Origin: JBBIQS01 sp037442205
Lineage (GTDB): Bacteria > Myxococcota > Myxococcia > Myxococcales > UBA5297
NCBI GenBank assembly: GCA_037442205.1
Contig: JBBIQS010000013.1
Span: 42,549-106,548 of the forward strand
Reading direction: 5' to 3'
DNA length: 64,000 nucleotides
A program made the translations under genes and the position numbers. The notes beneath the pieces are model-generated. The model did not search any database. It was not told where the DNA came from and saw only the letters and a program-made list of their open reading frames with translations. Below, in pieces: positions 12,950-21,402 of this stretch (its first letter is position 1; every line of letters begins with the position of its first letter).

Positions 12950-12986
12950 TCGTTGGAGCGCAGCCCGAGGCGCCAGGCGCTGTTTC

Positions 12987-13187
12987 TCAGGTCGAGCTCT
13001 TGCTGCGCGGCGAGAACAGCGAGGAGCCGAGCCAGGCTCCGAAGGCCGCCGCGATGAGTGGGTTGCCGGTCAGCGGGCAGGTGCCGGTGCGGCAGCCCAG
13101 GGTGAGCGCGTAGGTCGCCCCGGCGGCGGCCCCGATTGCGAGGCCGAGGCCGAGGCGGACCTTGCCGCTCGCCCACAGGCGCTTCAC
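12987..13187 (-). CDS. DUF6132-like small membrane protein
   Basis: 66 residues from a GTG at 13187 that overlaps the trxB stop by four bases (GTGA). It has a glycine-rich helix GLGLAIGAAAGATYALT, then GCRTGTCPLTGNPLIAAA and a second glycine-rich helix. The GCxTGTCPLTxNP core is the mark of DUF6132-type proteins. The longer open frame upstream is the antisense of trxB and is not used. Coupling to trxB puts this membrane protein with two cysteines in the same thiol-redox unit. Confidence 0.85.
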   Translation of the reverse strand: MKRLWASGKVRLGLGLAIGAAAGATYALTLGCRTGTCPLTGNPLIAAAFGAWLGSSLFSPRSKSST

Positions 13188-14116
13188 TTCTTCTCCCGGA
13201 GGTACTTCTGCGCCGAGAGCGCGGCGATGGTTCCGTCGGCCACGGCGGTGGTGATCTGGCGAAACTTCTTCGAGCGCAGGTCGCCGGCCACGAACAGCCC
13301 CGGCACCGCAGTGCCCATGCCCTCGTCGGTCTCGACGTAGCCCCACTGGTTGAGCGGCAGCAGGTCCTTCACCAGCTCGGTCTGCGGCACCATGCCGATG
13401 AAGACAAAGACGCCGTCAGTGGGCATCTCGGTCTTCTGGTGCGTCTTGACGTTCTCGATCGTCAGCCGCTGGAGCGTCTTCTCGCCGTGGAAGCCGCGGG
13501 GCTCGGAGTCCCAGATCACCTTGATCTTGGGGTTATCGAGCGCCTCCTGGACGGTGGCCGCCTCGGCCTGGAAGTGATCGAACTGGTGAATAACGGTGAC
13601 GCTGCGGGCGAACTGAGTGAGGAACAGCGATTCCTCCACCGCCGAGTTGCCGCCGCCGACGACGTGGATGTCCTTGCCCTCGAAGTAGGCGCCGTCGCAG
13701 GTGGCGCAGTAGGAGATGCCGCGCCCCTTGAATTTGCTCTCGCCCTCGACCCCGAGGTTGCGGGGGCGCGCGCCGGTGGCGACGATCACCGCCGAGGCCT
13801 CGACCTTGTCCTCGTCGTCGAGCACGAAGCGCTTGGGGACCGACCCGAGATCCGCCTCGGTGATCTCCACCGCGCGGCGGATCTTGGCGCCGAAGCGCTC
13901 GGCCTGCTTGGCGAACAGCGCCGCCAGCTCGGTCCCCTTCACGTCCTCGGGGAAGCCGGGATAGTTGGAGACCTTGTGAGTGGTCTTCACCTGGCCGCCG
14001 GGAACGCTGGAGTCGAGCAGCAGGGTCTTCAGGCGGGCCCGGGCGGCATAGATCGCGGCGGTCAGGCCGGCCGGCCCCGCCCCGACGACCACGAGATCGT
14101 AGTGTTCCTGGGACAT
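13184..14116 (-). CDS. trxB: Thioredoxin reductase
   Basis: 310-residue flavoprotein that passes electrons from NADPH to thioredoxin. VVGAGPAGLTAAIYAAR is the FAD site, CATCDG (about residues 133-138) the redox disulfide, and VVGGGNSAVEESLFL the NADPH site. The ATG at 14116 follows GAGGAGAG. Eleven bases separate it from the thioredoxin gene upstream, and the DUF6132 gene overlaps its end, so this is one operon. Confidence 0.95.
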   Translation of the reverse strand: MSQEHYDLVVVGAGPAGLTAAIYAARARLKTLLLDSSVPGGQVKTTHKVSNYPGFPEDVKGTELAALFAKQAERFGAKIRRAVEITEADLGSVPKRFVLDDEDKVEASAVIVATGARPRNLGVEGESKFKGRGISYCATCDGAYFEGKDIHVVGGGNSAVEESLFLTQFARSVTVIHQFDHFQAEAATVQEALDNPKIKVIWDSEPRGFHGEKTLQRLTIENVKTHQKTEMPTDGVFVFIGMVPQTELVKDLLPLNQWGYVETDEGMGTAVPGLFVAGDLRSKKFRQITTAVADGTIAALSAQKYLREKK

Positions 14117-14127
14117 GGCATCTCTCC

Positions 14128-14466
14128 TCACGCCAACAGGGCTTCGACTGCCGACTTGATCGCCGAGCGCTGGATGTCGCCGGTGAGCCGCTCGCCGACC
14201 TCCTTGCCGCCCTTGAAGAACAGCAGCGTCGGGCTGCTGGTCACCGACAGCCTGGTCGCCAGCTCGCGGTTGCCCTGGCGGAAGATCTTCAGGAAGCGGA
14301 CCTGGCCGCCGAACTTGTCGGCCATCGCCTCGAACTTGGGCGCCAGCGCCTCGCAGGGCGGGCACTCGGTGGAGAAGAAGTCGAGGATCACCGGAGCGTC
14401 GGCGCCCAGCACCTCCGCCTCGAACTGCCCGGACTCGATGACTTTGACGTTGGGGTTGTCGCTCAC
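14128..14466 (-). CDS. Thioredoxin with atypical ECPPC active site
   Basis: 112-residue cytoplasmic thioredoxin fold with no signal peptide. The redox pair is C35-P-P-C38 in FFSTECPPCEALAP, where canonical thioredoxin has WCGPC. The cis-Pro is present in SSPTLLFF. The unusual dipeptide changes redox potential and partner choice in other family members. Its place directly before trxB and after an ArsM-like gene and a cysteine-rich peptide suggests a dedicated electron donor for that set. Confidence 0.9.
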   Translation of the reverse strand: MSDNPNVKVIESGQFEAEVLGADAPVILDFFSTECPPCEALAPKFEAMADKFGGQVRFLKIFRQGNRELATRLSVTSSPTLLFFKGGKEVGERLTGDIQRSAIKSAVEALLA

Positions 14467-14567
14467 GGTCTGCTCCTTCTCAAGGTTCCTCGGGATAGGG
14501 ATTCCACGGTTCGCCGCGCCTCGTCGGGCTGGGGCGATTCAGGATTCGGGCGTGGAGGGGGTGCCGA

Positions 14568-14589
14568 AGCGGCCCGCCAAAGGGCCGCT
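14568..14589. repeat. Perfect 8-bp hairpin between peptide gene and thioredoxin gene
   Basis: AGCGGCCC, a six-base loop, and GGGCCGCT. It has no T-tract, so it is more likely a processing or partial attenuation site inside the leftward operon than a full terminator. It would separate a short upstream message (methyltransferase plus peptide) from the thioredoxin genes. Confidence 0.45.
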
Positions 14590-14604
14590 CCGGCGTGTAC
14601 TTCG

Positions 14605-14706
14605 TCAGTCGTGGCAGCCCGACACCAGCCTGGATGCCTTGGCACAGCACTGCGCCGTCGACTCCGGCGTGGCGCAGCAAGCCTTCTTCTTGGTCAGCAG
14701 CTTCAC
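14605..14706 (-). CDS. 33-residue cysteine-rich peptide
   Basis: A tiny gene beginning GTG at 14706, placed five to six bases after AAGGAGGTGA, one of the strongest ribosome sites in the window. It encodes MKLLTKKKACCATPE, then STAQCC and SGCHD at the C-terminus: five Cys (two CC pairs plus one), one His, and a basic start. No signal peptide. It lies 29 bases after the ArsM-like methyltransferase and before the thioredoxin gene. It may bind metal or metalloid, or be a substrate of the methyltransferase; neither is shown by the sequence. Confidence 0.7.
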   Translation of the reverse strand: MKLLTKKKACCATPESTAQCCAKASRLVSGCHD

Positions 14707-14735
14707 GGTCTCACCTCCTTCTCTGTTGCGATCGT

Positions 14736-15386
14736 TCAAGCCGGCTTTCGGGTTCCCTTCAAAGTCAGGCTGCGCACCATCACGCCGCCCTTCTCGTAGG
14801 GATCGCTTCTCTTGAGGATCTCGATCTGCTCGAAGCCGCCGGCGCGCACCGCCGCCAGGTACTCCGGCTCGGGAATGGCGCCGCCGTAGCAGGCAGCCCA
14901 GGCCGAAGGGTCGTTGCGCACCGACTCCGGCAGCTCCTTGTCGGCGATGACGTCCGAGACCACGAACCGCCCGCCCGGCCGCAGGATGCGGTGGATCTCG
15001 CGGTAGACCGCGGGCTTGTCCGGGGCGTGGTTGATGGTGCAGTTCGAGGTCACCACGTCGGCCATGGCGTCGGGCAGCTCCAACTGCTCGAGTTGGCAGC
15101 GCACGAAGCGGACGTTGTCGAGGAAGGGCGGCACGCTCTTGCGGGCGGTGGCCAGCATCGCCTCGGTCATGTCCACGCCGACGGCCTGGCCCTTGGCCCC
15201 CACCAGGCCCGCCGCCTTGAGGACGTCGCGCCCCTGGCCGCAGCCCAAATCGACGAAGACCTCGCCCAGGGTCGGGGTTGCCAGATCCAGGGCGTTGCCG
15301 CAGGAGAGCGAGCAGCACGAGGTCGCCAGGGAGGCGTACCGCTCCTGGATGGCGCCGTTGAGTTCCTTGAGCTCGACCTTCTGCAC
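14736..15386 (-). CDS. ArsM-like SAM-dependent methyltransferase
   Basis: 216 residues from a GTG at 15386, preceded by GAGGAGG; the frame is open further upstream. The SAM site is VDLGCGQGRDVL (about 45-56). It resembles arsenite methyltransferases: a cysteine cluster C24-C25-C29 near the N-terminus, SNC (C116) in VVTSNCTINHAPDK, and C166 in AACYGGAI, the positions that hold arsenite in ArsM. The neighbouring thioredoxin and reductase fit the reductant need of ArsM. No arsR or arsenite pump is near, so another substrate is possible. Confidence 0.82.
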   Translation of the reverse strand: MQKVELKELNGAIQERYASLATSCCSLSCGNALDLATPTLGEVFVDLGCGQGRDVLKAAGLVGAKGQAVGVDMTEAMLATARKSVPPFLDNVRFVRCQLEQLELPDAMADVVTSNCTINHAPDKPAVYREIHRILRPGGRFVVSDVIADKELPESVRNDPSAWAACYGGAIPEPEYLAAVRAGGFEQIEILKRSDPYEKGGVMVRSLTLKGTRKPA

Positions 15387-15572
15387 GTGCGCCTCCTCGC
15401 CTGCTGCTCCGCCTGCTTGCACCAATAGAGCCAAGCCACCGCGAAAGGGATTCGCAGCATCTTCCCGCGGCGCCGGTCGATTGTCCTGGCCGGAAAGATG
15501 AACCGCCGGGCGTTATCGGGGGCTCTAACTCCTCGAAAGGACTGCAGGCCCTTGCCCGCCTGCCAGAAGCTC

Positions 15573-16727
15573 ATGCCCGCCGACGTCGCCACCGTCTTTG
15601 CCGCCGGACTGCTGACCTTCCTCTCGCCATGCATCCTGCCGCTGGTGCCCGTCTACCTCGGGCTGCTCGGCGGAGCCGCGCTGACCCCCGAGGCCGGGCC
15701 TCGGCCGCTGCGGCTGATCTCCTCGGCGCTGGCGTTCTCGGCCGGCTTGGCGCTGGTGTTCGTGGGCATGGGCATGGCCGCAACCGTCGCCGGCCGCGCC
15801 CTGATCGCCCACCGCACGCTGCTGTTGCAGCTGGGCGGATTGGCGGTCTTTCTCTTCGGGCTCAAGTTCCTGGGCGTGCTGCAGCTGCCTTGGCTGGAGA
15901 ACGACTACCGGCCGCTACTGGCCAAGGCTGGTGGGGGCGGAGTGCTGCGCGGGCTCTTGCTGGGCGCGGCCTTCGGACTCGGCTGGTCGCCCTGCGTCGG
16001 GCCGATCCTCGGCTCGGTGCTCACCTACGCGGCGAGCGCGGCGGCGACCCCTTGGCGCGGCGGGATCCTGCTCGCCGCCTATGCGGCCGGCCTGGCCGTG
16101 CCGCTGGTGGCCATCGCCGCGGTAGCGCCGCTCGCGCTTCCCTGGCTCAAGCGGCTGCAGAAGCATATGCGCGCCATGCAGCTGACCACCGGCGCGCTGC
16201 TGGCGGCGGTCGGGCTGCTGCTGATCACCGACACCTTGGGGCTTCTCCAGCCCTCGGTGGGCGCGCCCTCGCTTCCGCCGTCGGCACCCGTAGTGGCTGC
16301 CGAGGAGAGCTGCAGCTCCTCGGCGCAGCCGGGCAGCTGCGGGCTGCCGATCGCTGTCGCTGACAACGCTCCCGGGCCGGCACTCGAGCTGTCGCAGGGC
16401 GCCGAGTTGCTGGAGTTCGTCTCCTCGCGTTGCCCGGTCTGCCTGCGGATGGCGCCGGTGGTCGCCGCCGCCGAGAGCGACTGCGCCGGCAAGAGCGTGA
16501 GGGTGCGCAAGATTCGCGTCGACACCGCCGAAGGCCTGGCACTGGCCCGGCGCTCCGGAGTCATCGGCGTGCCCACCTTCCTGTTCATGGATGCCGCCGG
16601 AAAGGAGATCGCCCGACTCGTGGGCGAGCAGCCGCTGGCGGTGATGCGCCAGGCGCTCCAGGTGCTCTCTGGAGAGCAGTGTTCCAGCTTCCGCGCCTTC
16701 CCCTCGACCGATCAGGCGTCGCACTGA
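15573..16727 (+). CDS. CcdA-type thiol transporter fused to a thioredoxin domain
   Basis: 384 residues from the ATG at 15573; the frame is open to 15498. The N-terminal two thirds is a six-helix CcdA/DsbD-like core with the two conserved Cys in LTFLSPCILPLVPVYLG and GWSPCVGPILG. A Ser/Cys-rich linker follows. The C-terminal thioredoxin-like domain has CPVC in SSRCPVCLRMAP and a cis-Pro in GVPTFLF. The fusion should carry electrons across the inner membrane to its own periplasmic domain. It diverges from the ArsM-like operon across a 186-base gap. Confidence 0.9.
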   Translation: MPADVATVFAAGLLTFLSPCILPLVPVYLGLLGGAALTPEAGPRPLRLISSALAFSAGLALVFVGMGMAATVAGRALIAHRTLLLQLGGLAVFLFGLKFLGVLQLPWLENDYRPLLAKAGGGGVLRGLLLGAAFGLGWSPCVGPILGSVLTYAASAAATPWRGGILLAAYAAGLAVPLVAIAAVAPLALPWLKRLQKHMRAMQLTTGALLAAVGLLLITDTLGLLQPSVGAPSLPPSAPVVAAEESCSSSAQPGSCGLPIAVADNAPGPALELSQGAELLEFVSSRCPVCLRMAPVVAAAESDCAGKSVRVRKIRVDTAEGLALARRSGVIGVPTFLFMDAAGKEIARLVGEQPLAVMRQALQVLSGEQCSSFRAFPSTDQASH

Positions 16728-16748
16728 CGTTCAAGCCGGTGAGCCGCT

Positions 16749-17465
16749 TCACCGCTCGGTGTCGTACCAGAGCTCGTCTTCCATCCGCTCCGAGCCCTTG
16801 CTGCGCCGCCACAGGCCGATCACCCGCAGGGCGTTGCGGAAGAGGTACCAGTCGCCAAAGCGGTCGAACTTGCGGCAGGAGGTGACGATCGAGGCGCGCC
16901 AGAGGATCTTGGCCTTCCTGCCGGTCGCACGGGCCAGCCGCCGCAGCCGCAGGGCGAAGTCGACGTCCTCGAAGCTGCGCCTGGACTCGTCGAAGCCGCC
17001 CAGCTCGCCGAAGACCTCGCGGCGAACCCAGAAGGCGCCGCCCGAGATCCTCAGCACCAAGAGCGCCGGCAAGATCGACAGGAAGGTCAGCACCAGGCCC
17101 AACGACCACCGCTCGAACCAGATCGCCACCGAGCCGCCGATCACCTTGGGATCGCGCAGGGCAAGGTCCACCTTCGACAGCAGGTTCGCCGACATGCGGC
17201 TGTCGGCGTCGATGGTCACCAGCACCTCGCCGCTGGCCGCGCGGGCGCCGTGGTTGCGGATGGCTGAGAGGCAGCGAGCGTCGCTGGCGGTGACCACCCC
17301 GCCCTTCTCCCGGGCGATCCGCTCGGTGCCGTCGGTGCAGCGGTTGAGGACGACCACCACCTCGGCCTCGACCTGCGCCTGCCGGGCGGACTCGCGCACG
17401 GAGTCGATGCAGGCGCCCAGCCAGTGCTCCTCGTTTCGGGCTGGGATGACGACGCTGTACTTCAA
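16749..17465 (-). CDS. Family 2 glycosyltransferase
   Basis: 238 residues, GT-A fold. YSVVIPARNEEHWL starts the nucleotide-sugar domain, and VTIDADS gives the DxD metal site. A hydrophobic stretch SLGLVLTFLSILPALLVL sits mid-chain, and GGFDE...EDVDFALR follows. The start is TTG at 17465, supported by AGGAGG eight bases upstream. It stands alone between unrelated genes, so the acceptor is unknown. Confidence 0.88.
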   Translation of the reverse strand: MKYSVVIPARNEEHWLGACIDSVRESARQAQVEAEVVVVLNRCTDGTERIAREKGGVVTASDARCLSAIRNHGARAASGEVLVTIDADSRMSANLLSKVDLALRDPKVIGGSVAIWFERWSLGLVLTFLSILPALLVLRISGGAFWVRREVFGELGGFDESRRSFEDVDFALRLRRLARATGRKAKILWRASIVTSCRKFDRFGDWYLFRNALRVIGLWRRSKGSERMEDELWYDTER

Positions 17466-17606
17466 GGGGCGGGCCTCCTGAGGCGGGGCTCAGAATAGCG
17501 CCGATCTGTCAGCGCATTCCGCCGCACCGTCGGGCGCCAGCTCGGCCGCCAGCGTTGCTTGCGGCCGGCTAGATCGAGAAGCCGCGCCAGCCCAGTGCGC
17601 TACCCG

Positions 17607-18689
17607 CTACCACTCCAGCGAACGAGTGCTCGGGCGGTCTGGTTTGCCATCGCTCGCAGCCGGGCAGCCGCGGGCGAGCAGCTTCTCGAACACCGGCCCG
17701 AGGTCGTCCTGCTGCGGAGCGGCGAAGTCCTCGGTGCCGACGGCGCGCACCGCGGCGAGAAAGCGCCGCCACTCGCCGCCGCAGGCCTCGAGCAGCCTGG
17801 CGAAGTGAGGGCCGCCGGAGTCGTAGGTTCGATAGCCGGCGAGCACGGCGTTGTTCAGGCGCCGGGAGAGTCCGAGGTCTTTCTGTGCCTCGCCGAGGAT
17901 GCGCTCCTTGCCGGCGAGCTTCTCCGGGGCCGTTCTGCCCGAGCGGAAGAGCGCGTCGAGCTCGAGGAAGGTGCGATGGAGGCGCGCGATCCGCCCCTCA
18001 TAGCGCGACTGCGACTGCTGCCAGGCCTCGAGCAGCGCCGGGCGGGACGAGGCCTGCTCGCGCAGCAGCTCGAGGGTGAGGCGATCGGCGACGAAGCTCG
18101 CCAGGCTCTCGTCGAAGGCCGACTGGTTCGGCAGGTAGACGGCGGCGTGGACGCTCTCGTGGAGGATGACGTTGGCCAGCTCGCCTAGCGCCTCGTCTCC
18201 CTCGGGGATCATGGTCGAGAGCACCGGATCGCTGAACCAGCCCAGGGTCGAGTAGGCGCTGGCCGGGCGGACGTCGACGTCCTCGCCCTGGCGCCGCAGT
18301 TGCTCGGCGACCGACTCGGCCTCGCTCCGCTGGAAGAAGCCCAGGTAGGGAACGCTGCCCACCAGCGGGAAGAGCCAGCGCCGCGCCTCGAGCGACAGCG
18401 GCGGGCAGGCCTGGACGACCCACACCGCCGCCTCGCGACGCAGGTCGGCGTAAGAGGTGTAGTTGCGGGTCGCCGGCAGGCCGCGCCGCTCGCCGAAGGC
18501 CTTGATGTGCTCGACCTCCTGCAGCAGCCAGCGCACGCGGGGCGAGAGCTGCTCGCCGGACAAGGCATGGGGAATCGAGCGCGCCGAGTGGAGGATGGCG
18601 TATTGCCCCGCGGCGGCCTGGGCGAGATAGCCCGTGGAAAGGCAGCCGCACCCCACCAGCGCCGACAGCATGAGAAGCAGCGTTCGCAT
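17607..18689 (-). CDS. Lipoprotein zinc aminopeptidase (COG4324-like)
   Basis: 360 residues from the ATG at 18689. The N-terminus MRTLLLMLSALVGCGC is a lipoprotein signal with Cys14 as likely acylation site. The zinc motif HESVH, then YLPNQSAFDESLASFV, matches the predicted-aminopeptidase family that has HExxH and a downstream Glu. SAYSTLGWFSDPVLSTM is also typical. It should act in the periplasm on peptides. The open frame extends 52 codons further upstream, but that part overlaps the divergent promoter region. Confidence 0.85.
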   Translation of the reverse strand: MRTLLLMLSALVGCGCLSTGYLAQAAAGQYAILHSARSIPHALSGEQLSPRVRWLLQEVEHIKAFGERRGLPATRNYTSYADLRREAAVWVVQACPPLSLEARRWLFPLVGSVPYLGFFQRSEAESVAEQLRRQGEDVDVRPASAYSTLGWFSDPVLSTMIPEGDEALGELANVILHESVHAAVYLPNQSAFDESLASFVADRLTLELLREQASSRPALLEAWQQSQSRYEGRIARLHRTFLELDALFRSGRTAPEKLAGKERILGEAQKDLGLSRRLNNAVLAGYRTYDSGGPHFARLLEACGGEWRRFLAAVRAVGTEDFAAPQQDDLGPVFEKLLARGCPAASDGKPDRPSTRSLEW

Positions 18690-18808
18690 TGCGATCGGAT
18701 CTACCACGAGGCCGCGCTCCGGCTGTCGGCGCCAAGCGGCGTGGCAATTCGTCACGCCCCGATGCAATCCGGCCTCGGGCGCAAAGCAATTTCCCAGTGA
18801 TTTCGGCT

Positions 18809-18823
18809 TGGACCCGGCATTGC
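18809..18823 (+). promoter_or_regulatory. Sigma-54-like promoter match
   Basis: TTGGA, seven bases, TTGCA: GG and GC elements ten bases apart, as sigma-54 requires (consensus TGGC-N7-TTGC). It would start transcription near 18835, 40 bases before the secreted-protein gene. One base of the -24 element differs from consensus (TGGA). Prediction only. Confidence 0.4.
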
Positions 18824-18874
18824 AGAGTGCTCGCGCATGGAACACGCGGCGGTTCGGCCGCGAAGGAGGACGCC

Positions 18875-19357
18875 ATGACGCGCAGCAGCTTCGTCTCCAC
18901 CGCAGCTCTCTCGGCGCTGGCCACAGCGGCGCTGGTGCTCGTCGTCTTTGGAGCGCGGCCGACCAATGCCGGGTCGCGGACCAGGAAATCCGCCGCCATC
19001 TCCAACGAGGTGCGCTTCGAGGGGACGCTGGCCAAGGCCGGCGATGGCTGGCGAATCGACTACCTGGGGCGCAACGGAGGCAAGAAGGAGCAGCAGTGCC
19101 AGCTCATCGCGCGGGTGATGCAGCAGGACATCGAGGTGATGGCCCGCGTGGCGCCGGTGCCGCGCGAGCTGGGGACCACGACCTTCGCGGCGGTCGTCCC
19201 GGCTGGCGGCGAGGCGAAGGGAGAGGTCGCCTTGCCGGACAAAGTATCGGCGCTGCTGAAGGCGTCCGGGAGAAAGTCGAAGAGTGCCGAGGGCTCGAAG
19301 CGCTCCTTCGTCACCTTTGAAGCGAAGTGCCAGCCGACCACCGACCAGGTGATCTGA
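18875..19357 (+). CDS. Secreted protein of unknown function
   Basis: 160 residues. The ATG at 18875 follows GAAGGAGGA. Residues 1-33 form a signal peptide with a long Ala/Leu/Val core. The mature part is mixed alpha/beta, with two Cys (KKEQQCQLIAR and FEAKCQPTT) that could form a disulfide. I do not recognise the family. The pentein-like lipoprotein gene starts nine bases later, so the two are probably co-transcribed and may act together. Confidence 0.8.
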   Translation: MTRSSFVSTAALSALATAALVLVVFGARPTNAGSRTRKSAAISNEVRFEGTLAKAGDGWRIDYLGRNGGKKEQQCQLIARVMQQDIEVMARVAPVPRELGTTTFAAVVPAGGEAKGEVALPDKVSALLKASGRKSKSAEGSKRSFVTFEAKCQPTTDQVI

Positions 19358-19366
19358 GGAGTGCCA

Positions 19367-20551
19367 ATGCGCTCGGATCGCGTGGCGATTGCGGTGGGGA
19401 TAGCGGTCGGACTCGCTGGCGGCGCAGTGGCTGTAGCCTGCCTGCCGTCGAGCTCGGCGAGCTCACAGCCGGACGTGCCGCGTGTGGACGGCCGGCTGTT
19501 GGACGAAGCGGAGGGCACGCTCGACTTGCTTGCGTTCCACTACGTCGCCGAAGCGGCGCCCATCACCGACGAGATCTACCGGGCCTTCTTCTCTTCGCTG
19601 CCGCCCAAGACACGGCTCCTGGCGCTGGTGCCTCCGCCGCACGACGGTCTCGACTCGGCGGCCGGACTGGAGACGCTTCTGTCGGCATTGCCCGATGGCG
19701 GGCGGCTGCTCGAGCGCACCTCGATTGCCCTGGCTTCGGACTCCATCTCGCCGTGGTCGAAGGATCGCGCCCTGGTCGCCTCGAGTCGGACGGGATCGCT
19801 GCTGCTCGCGCCTTCCGAGCCCACGGGAAGCTGGAGCCGGCGCCGCGCCGACTGGAACGCGCCGATGGATCTCGCCGCCGCCTTCTCCTCCGTGCTGAGC
19901 GCCAGCTCGCTGCCGCTCGATTTCGACGCCGGCGACTTCGCGGTCACCGGCGAAAGGCTGCTGGTGGACGCGAACCTCCTCGAGAAGAACCGGGGCAGGG
20001 GAATCGACCGCGCGGCAGAGCTGGCGGCGACCCTCGAGCGGATGTTCGGGATGCCGGTGGTGGTGCTGGGGGAAAAGCCCGGCGACGTGCCCCGGCATCA
20101 CCTGTCGATGTACCTGACCCCGCTCACCGATGGCGTGATCCTGCTCGGCGATCCACGCGAGGGACGGCGGATCGTGGGGGCGGGCTACCGGCCCGGAGAG
20201 ACGAGCCCTGAGACCGGCGAGCCGCTGGATGCCGATTTCTCCGAGGCGATGTTGGCTCGATACGACCGCTCCGAGCGCGAGCTGGCCCGGGCCGGCTTCA
20301 AGGTGGTGCGCATCCCCACCGTGCCCTTCGACGACAAGACCTACTTCGCCTACACCAACGGCGTCTTCGAGACCCGCGCAGGCAAGCGCATGGCCTGGGT
20401 GCCGACCTTCGGGGTTCCCGCGCTCGACCAGGCGGCCCTCGGCGTCTATCGCGCGCAGGGCTGGGAGGTGCGTCCCATTCCCAGCCGCGCGGCGTTTCGC
20501 TACCACGGCACCATTGGCTGCCTCGTCAATCCGCTGGTGCGCGGGCGCTGA
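19367..20551 (+). CDS. Pentein-superfamily (PAD/agmatine-deiminase-like) lipoprotein
   Basis: 394 residues from the ATG at 19367 (GAGGAG upstream). The signal ends AVAVAC, suggesting a lipoprotein. The C-terminal half follows the PAD_porph/agmatine deiminase pattern: FDAGDFAVTGERLLVDANLL, then RHHLSMYL where deiminases have GHxD, TYFAYTNGVF, WVPTFGVPALDQAAL and HGTIGCLVNPL with the nucleophilic-type Cys. The Asp of the HxD pair seems replaced by Ser, so guanidine hydrolysis is not assured. It could be an arginine-modifying enzyme or a non-catalytic relative. Confidence 0.68.
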   Translation: MRSDRVAIAVGIAVGLAGGAVAVACLPSSSASSQPDVPRVDGRLLDEAEGTLDLLAFHYVAEAAPITDEIYRAFFSSLPPKTRLLALVPPPHDGLDSAAGLETLLSALPDGGRLLERTSIALASDSISPWSKDRALVASSRTGSLLLAPSEPTGSWSRRRADWNAPMDLAAAFSSVLSASSLPLDFDAGDFAVTGERLLVDANLLEKNRGRGIDRAAELAATLERMFGMPVVVLGEKPGDVPRHHLSMYLTPLTDGVILLGDPREGRRIVGAGYRPGETSPETGEPLDADFSEAMLARYDRSERELARAGFKVVRIPTVPFDDKTYFAYTNGVFETRAGKRMAWVPTFGVPALDQAALGVYRAQGWEVRPIPSRAAFRYHGTIGCLVNPLVRGR

Positions 20552-20569
20552 TGCGGTAGCGTCCGGGGC

Positions 20570-21307
20570 GTGTTCGAGATTCGAGAGATCGAGAAGCTGC
20601 TCCACGAGGCCTACATCGCCGCCGAGGGGACCCGGCTGCGCGACGAGGATCGGCGCAAGGCGATCGAGGTGGCGGCGTTGCTCGACGAGCTGGCGCGGAC
20701 GCGCAAGGGCGGGCACCTGGTGGATGCCGCCGCTGGCAAGGCTTACCTCGGGATCCTCGCGGCCAAGCTGATGGGCTTTGGGCCGGTGACCGTCCTCGAG
20801 CGCGAGGCCGATCGGGTGCGCGCCTGCGAGCAGGCGGCGCGCCGGTTGGGCGTCGAGGAGAAGGTTCGCATCGTGCAGACCGACCTGGCGGATTTCGACG
20901 CCTGGCCGGAGCGCATCGACGTGCTGGTGGCGCTGCACGCCTGCGGGCCGGCGTCGGACCTGGTGATCGACGCCGCGGTGCGGCGGCAGGCGCGCTGGCT
21001 GCTCTTGGTTCCCTGCTGCTACGGCGCCGCGATTCCCTTCGCCGCGAAGGCGGGAGAGCTGGCGGCGCGAACGGGGATTTCGCATCACCCCGAGCTGCGC
21101 AACCGGCTCAGCGCCTCGCTGATCGACGCCGAGCGGACGCTGCGGCTGGAGGCGAGCGGCTGGCAGACCACGGTGGCGCCGCTGGTGCCGCCCACGGTGA
21201 CGCCGCACAACCTGCTCTGGAGGGCGAGGCGGAGCCTGGAGCCGAGGCGGATGGCCGAGGCGAGCGAAGCCCTGGCGAGGCTGCGCGCCGGCTTGGTGGA
21301 TGGCTGA
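20570..21307 (+). CDS. SAM-dependent methyltransferase (Methyltransf_32-like)
   Basis: 245 residues starting at GTG 20570. LVDAAAGKAYLGILAAKL is a modified SAM-binding loop. VLVALHACGPASDLVI and LLLVPCCYG are the hallmark strings of the Methyltransf_32 group, whose members act on tRNA, proteins or unknown targets. It is cytoplasmic, with no signal. The start follows the previous stop by 18 bases, so it may belong to the same transcript. Substrate unknown. Confidence 0.82.
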   Translation: MFEIREIEKLLHEAYIAAEGTRLRDEDRRKAIEVAALLDELARTRKGGHLVDAAAGKAYLGILAAKLMGFGPVTVLEREADRVRACEQAARRLGVEEKVRIVQTDLADFDAWPERIDVLVALHACGPASDLVIDAAVRRQARWLLLVPCCYGAAIPFAAKAGELAARTGISHHPELRNRLSASLIDAERTLRLEASGWQTTVAPLVPPTVTPHNLLWRARRSLEPRRMAEASEALARLRAGLVDG

Positions 21308-21402
21308 CAGGGCACGATTTCAGTCAGAGGGCGATCTATGGTGTTGGGGCGTTCGTGCCGGTCGACCTGACGAGCCCGGCGCGGCGCCAAGGGAGAGGTT
21401 CG

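Noticed and set aside
14736..15386. Calling the methyltransferase arsM outright as part of an arsenic-resistance operon
   Set aside because: No arsenic regulator or efflux gene is present, and the N-terminal cysteine pattern is not identical to known ArsM. Kept as ArsM-like.
19463..21208. Long minus-strand frame across the pentein-like and methyltransferase genes
   Set aside because: Both plus-strand genes show family patterns and ribosome sites; the antisense chain is His/Arg/Gln-rich noise.
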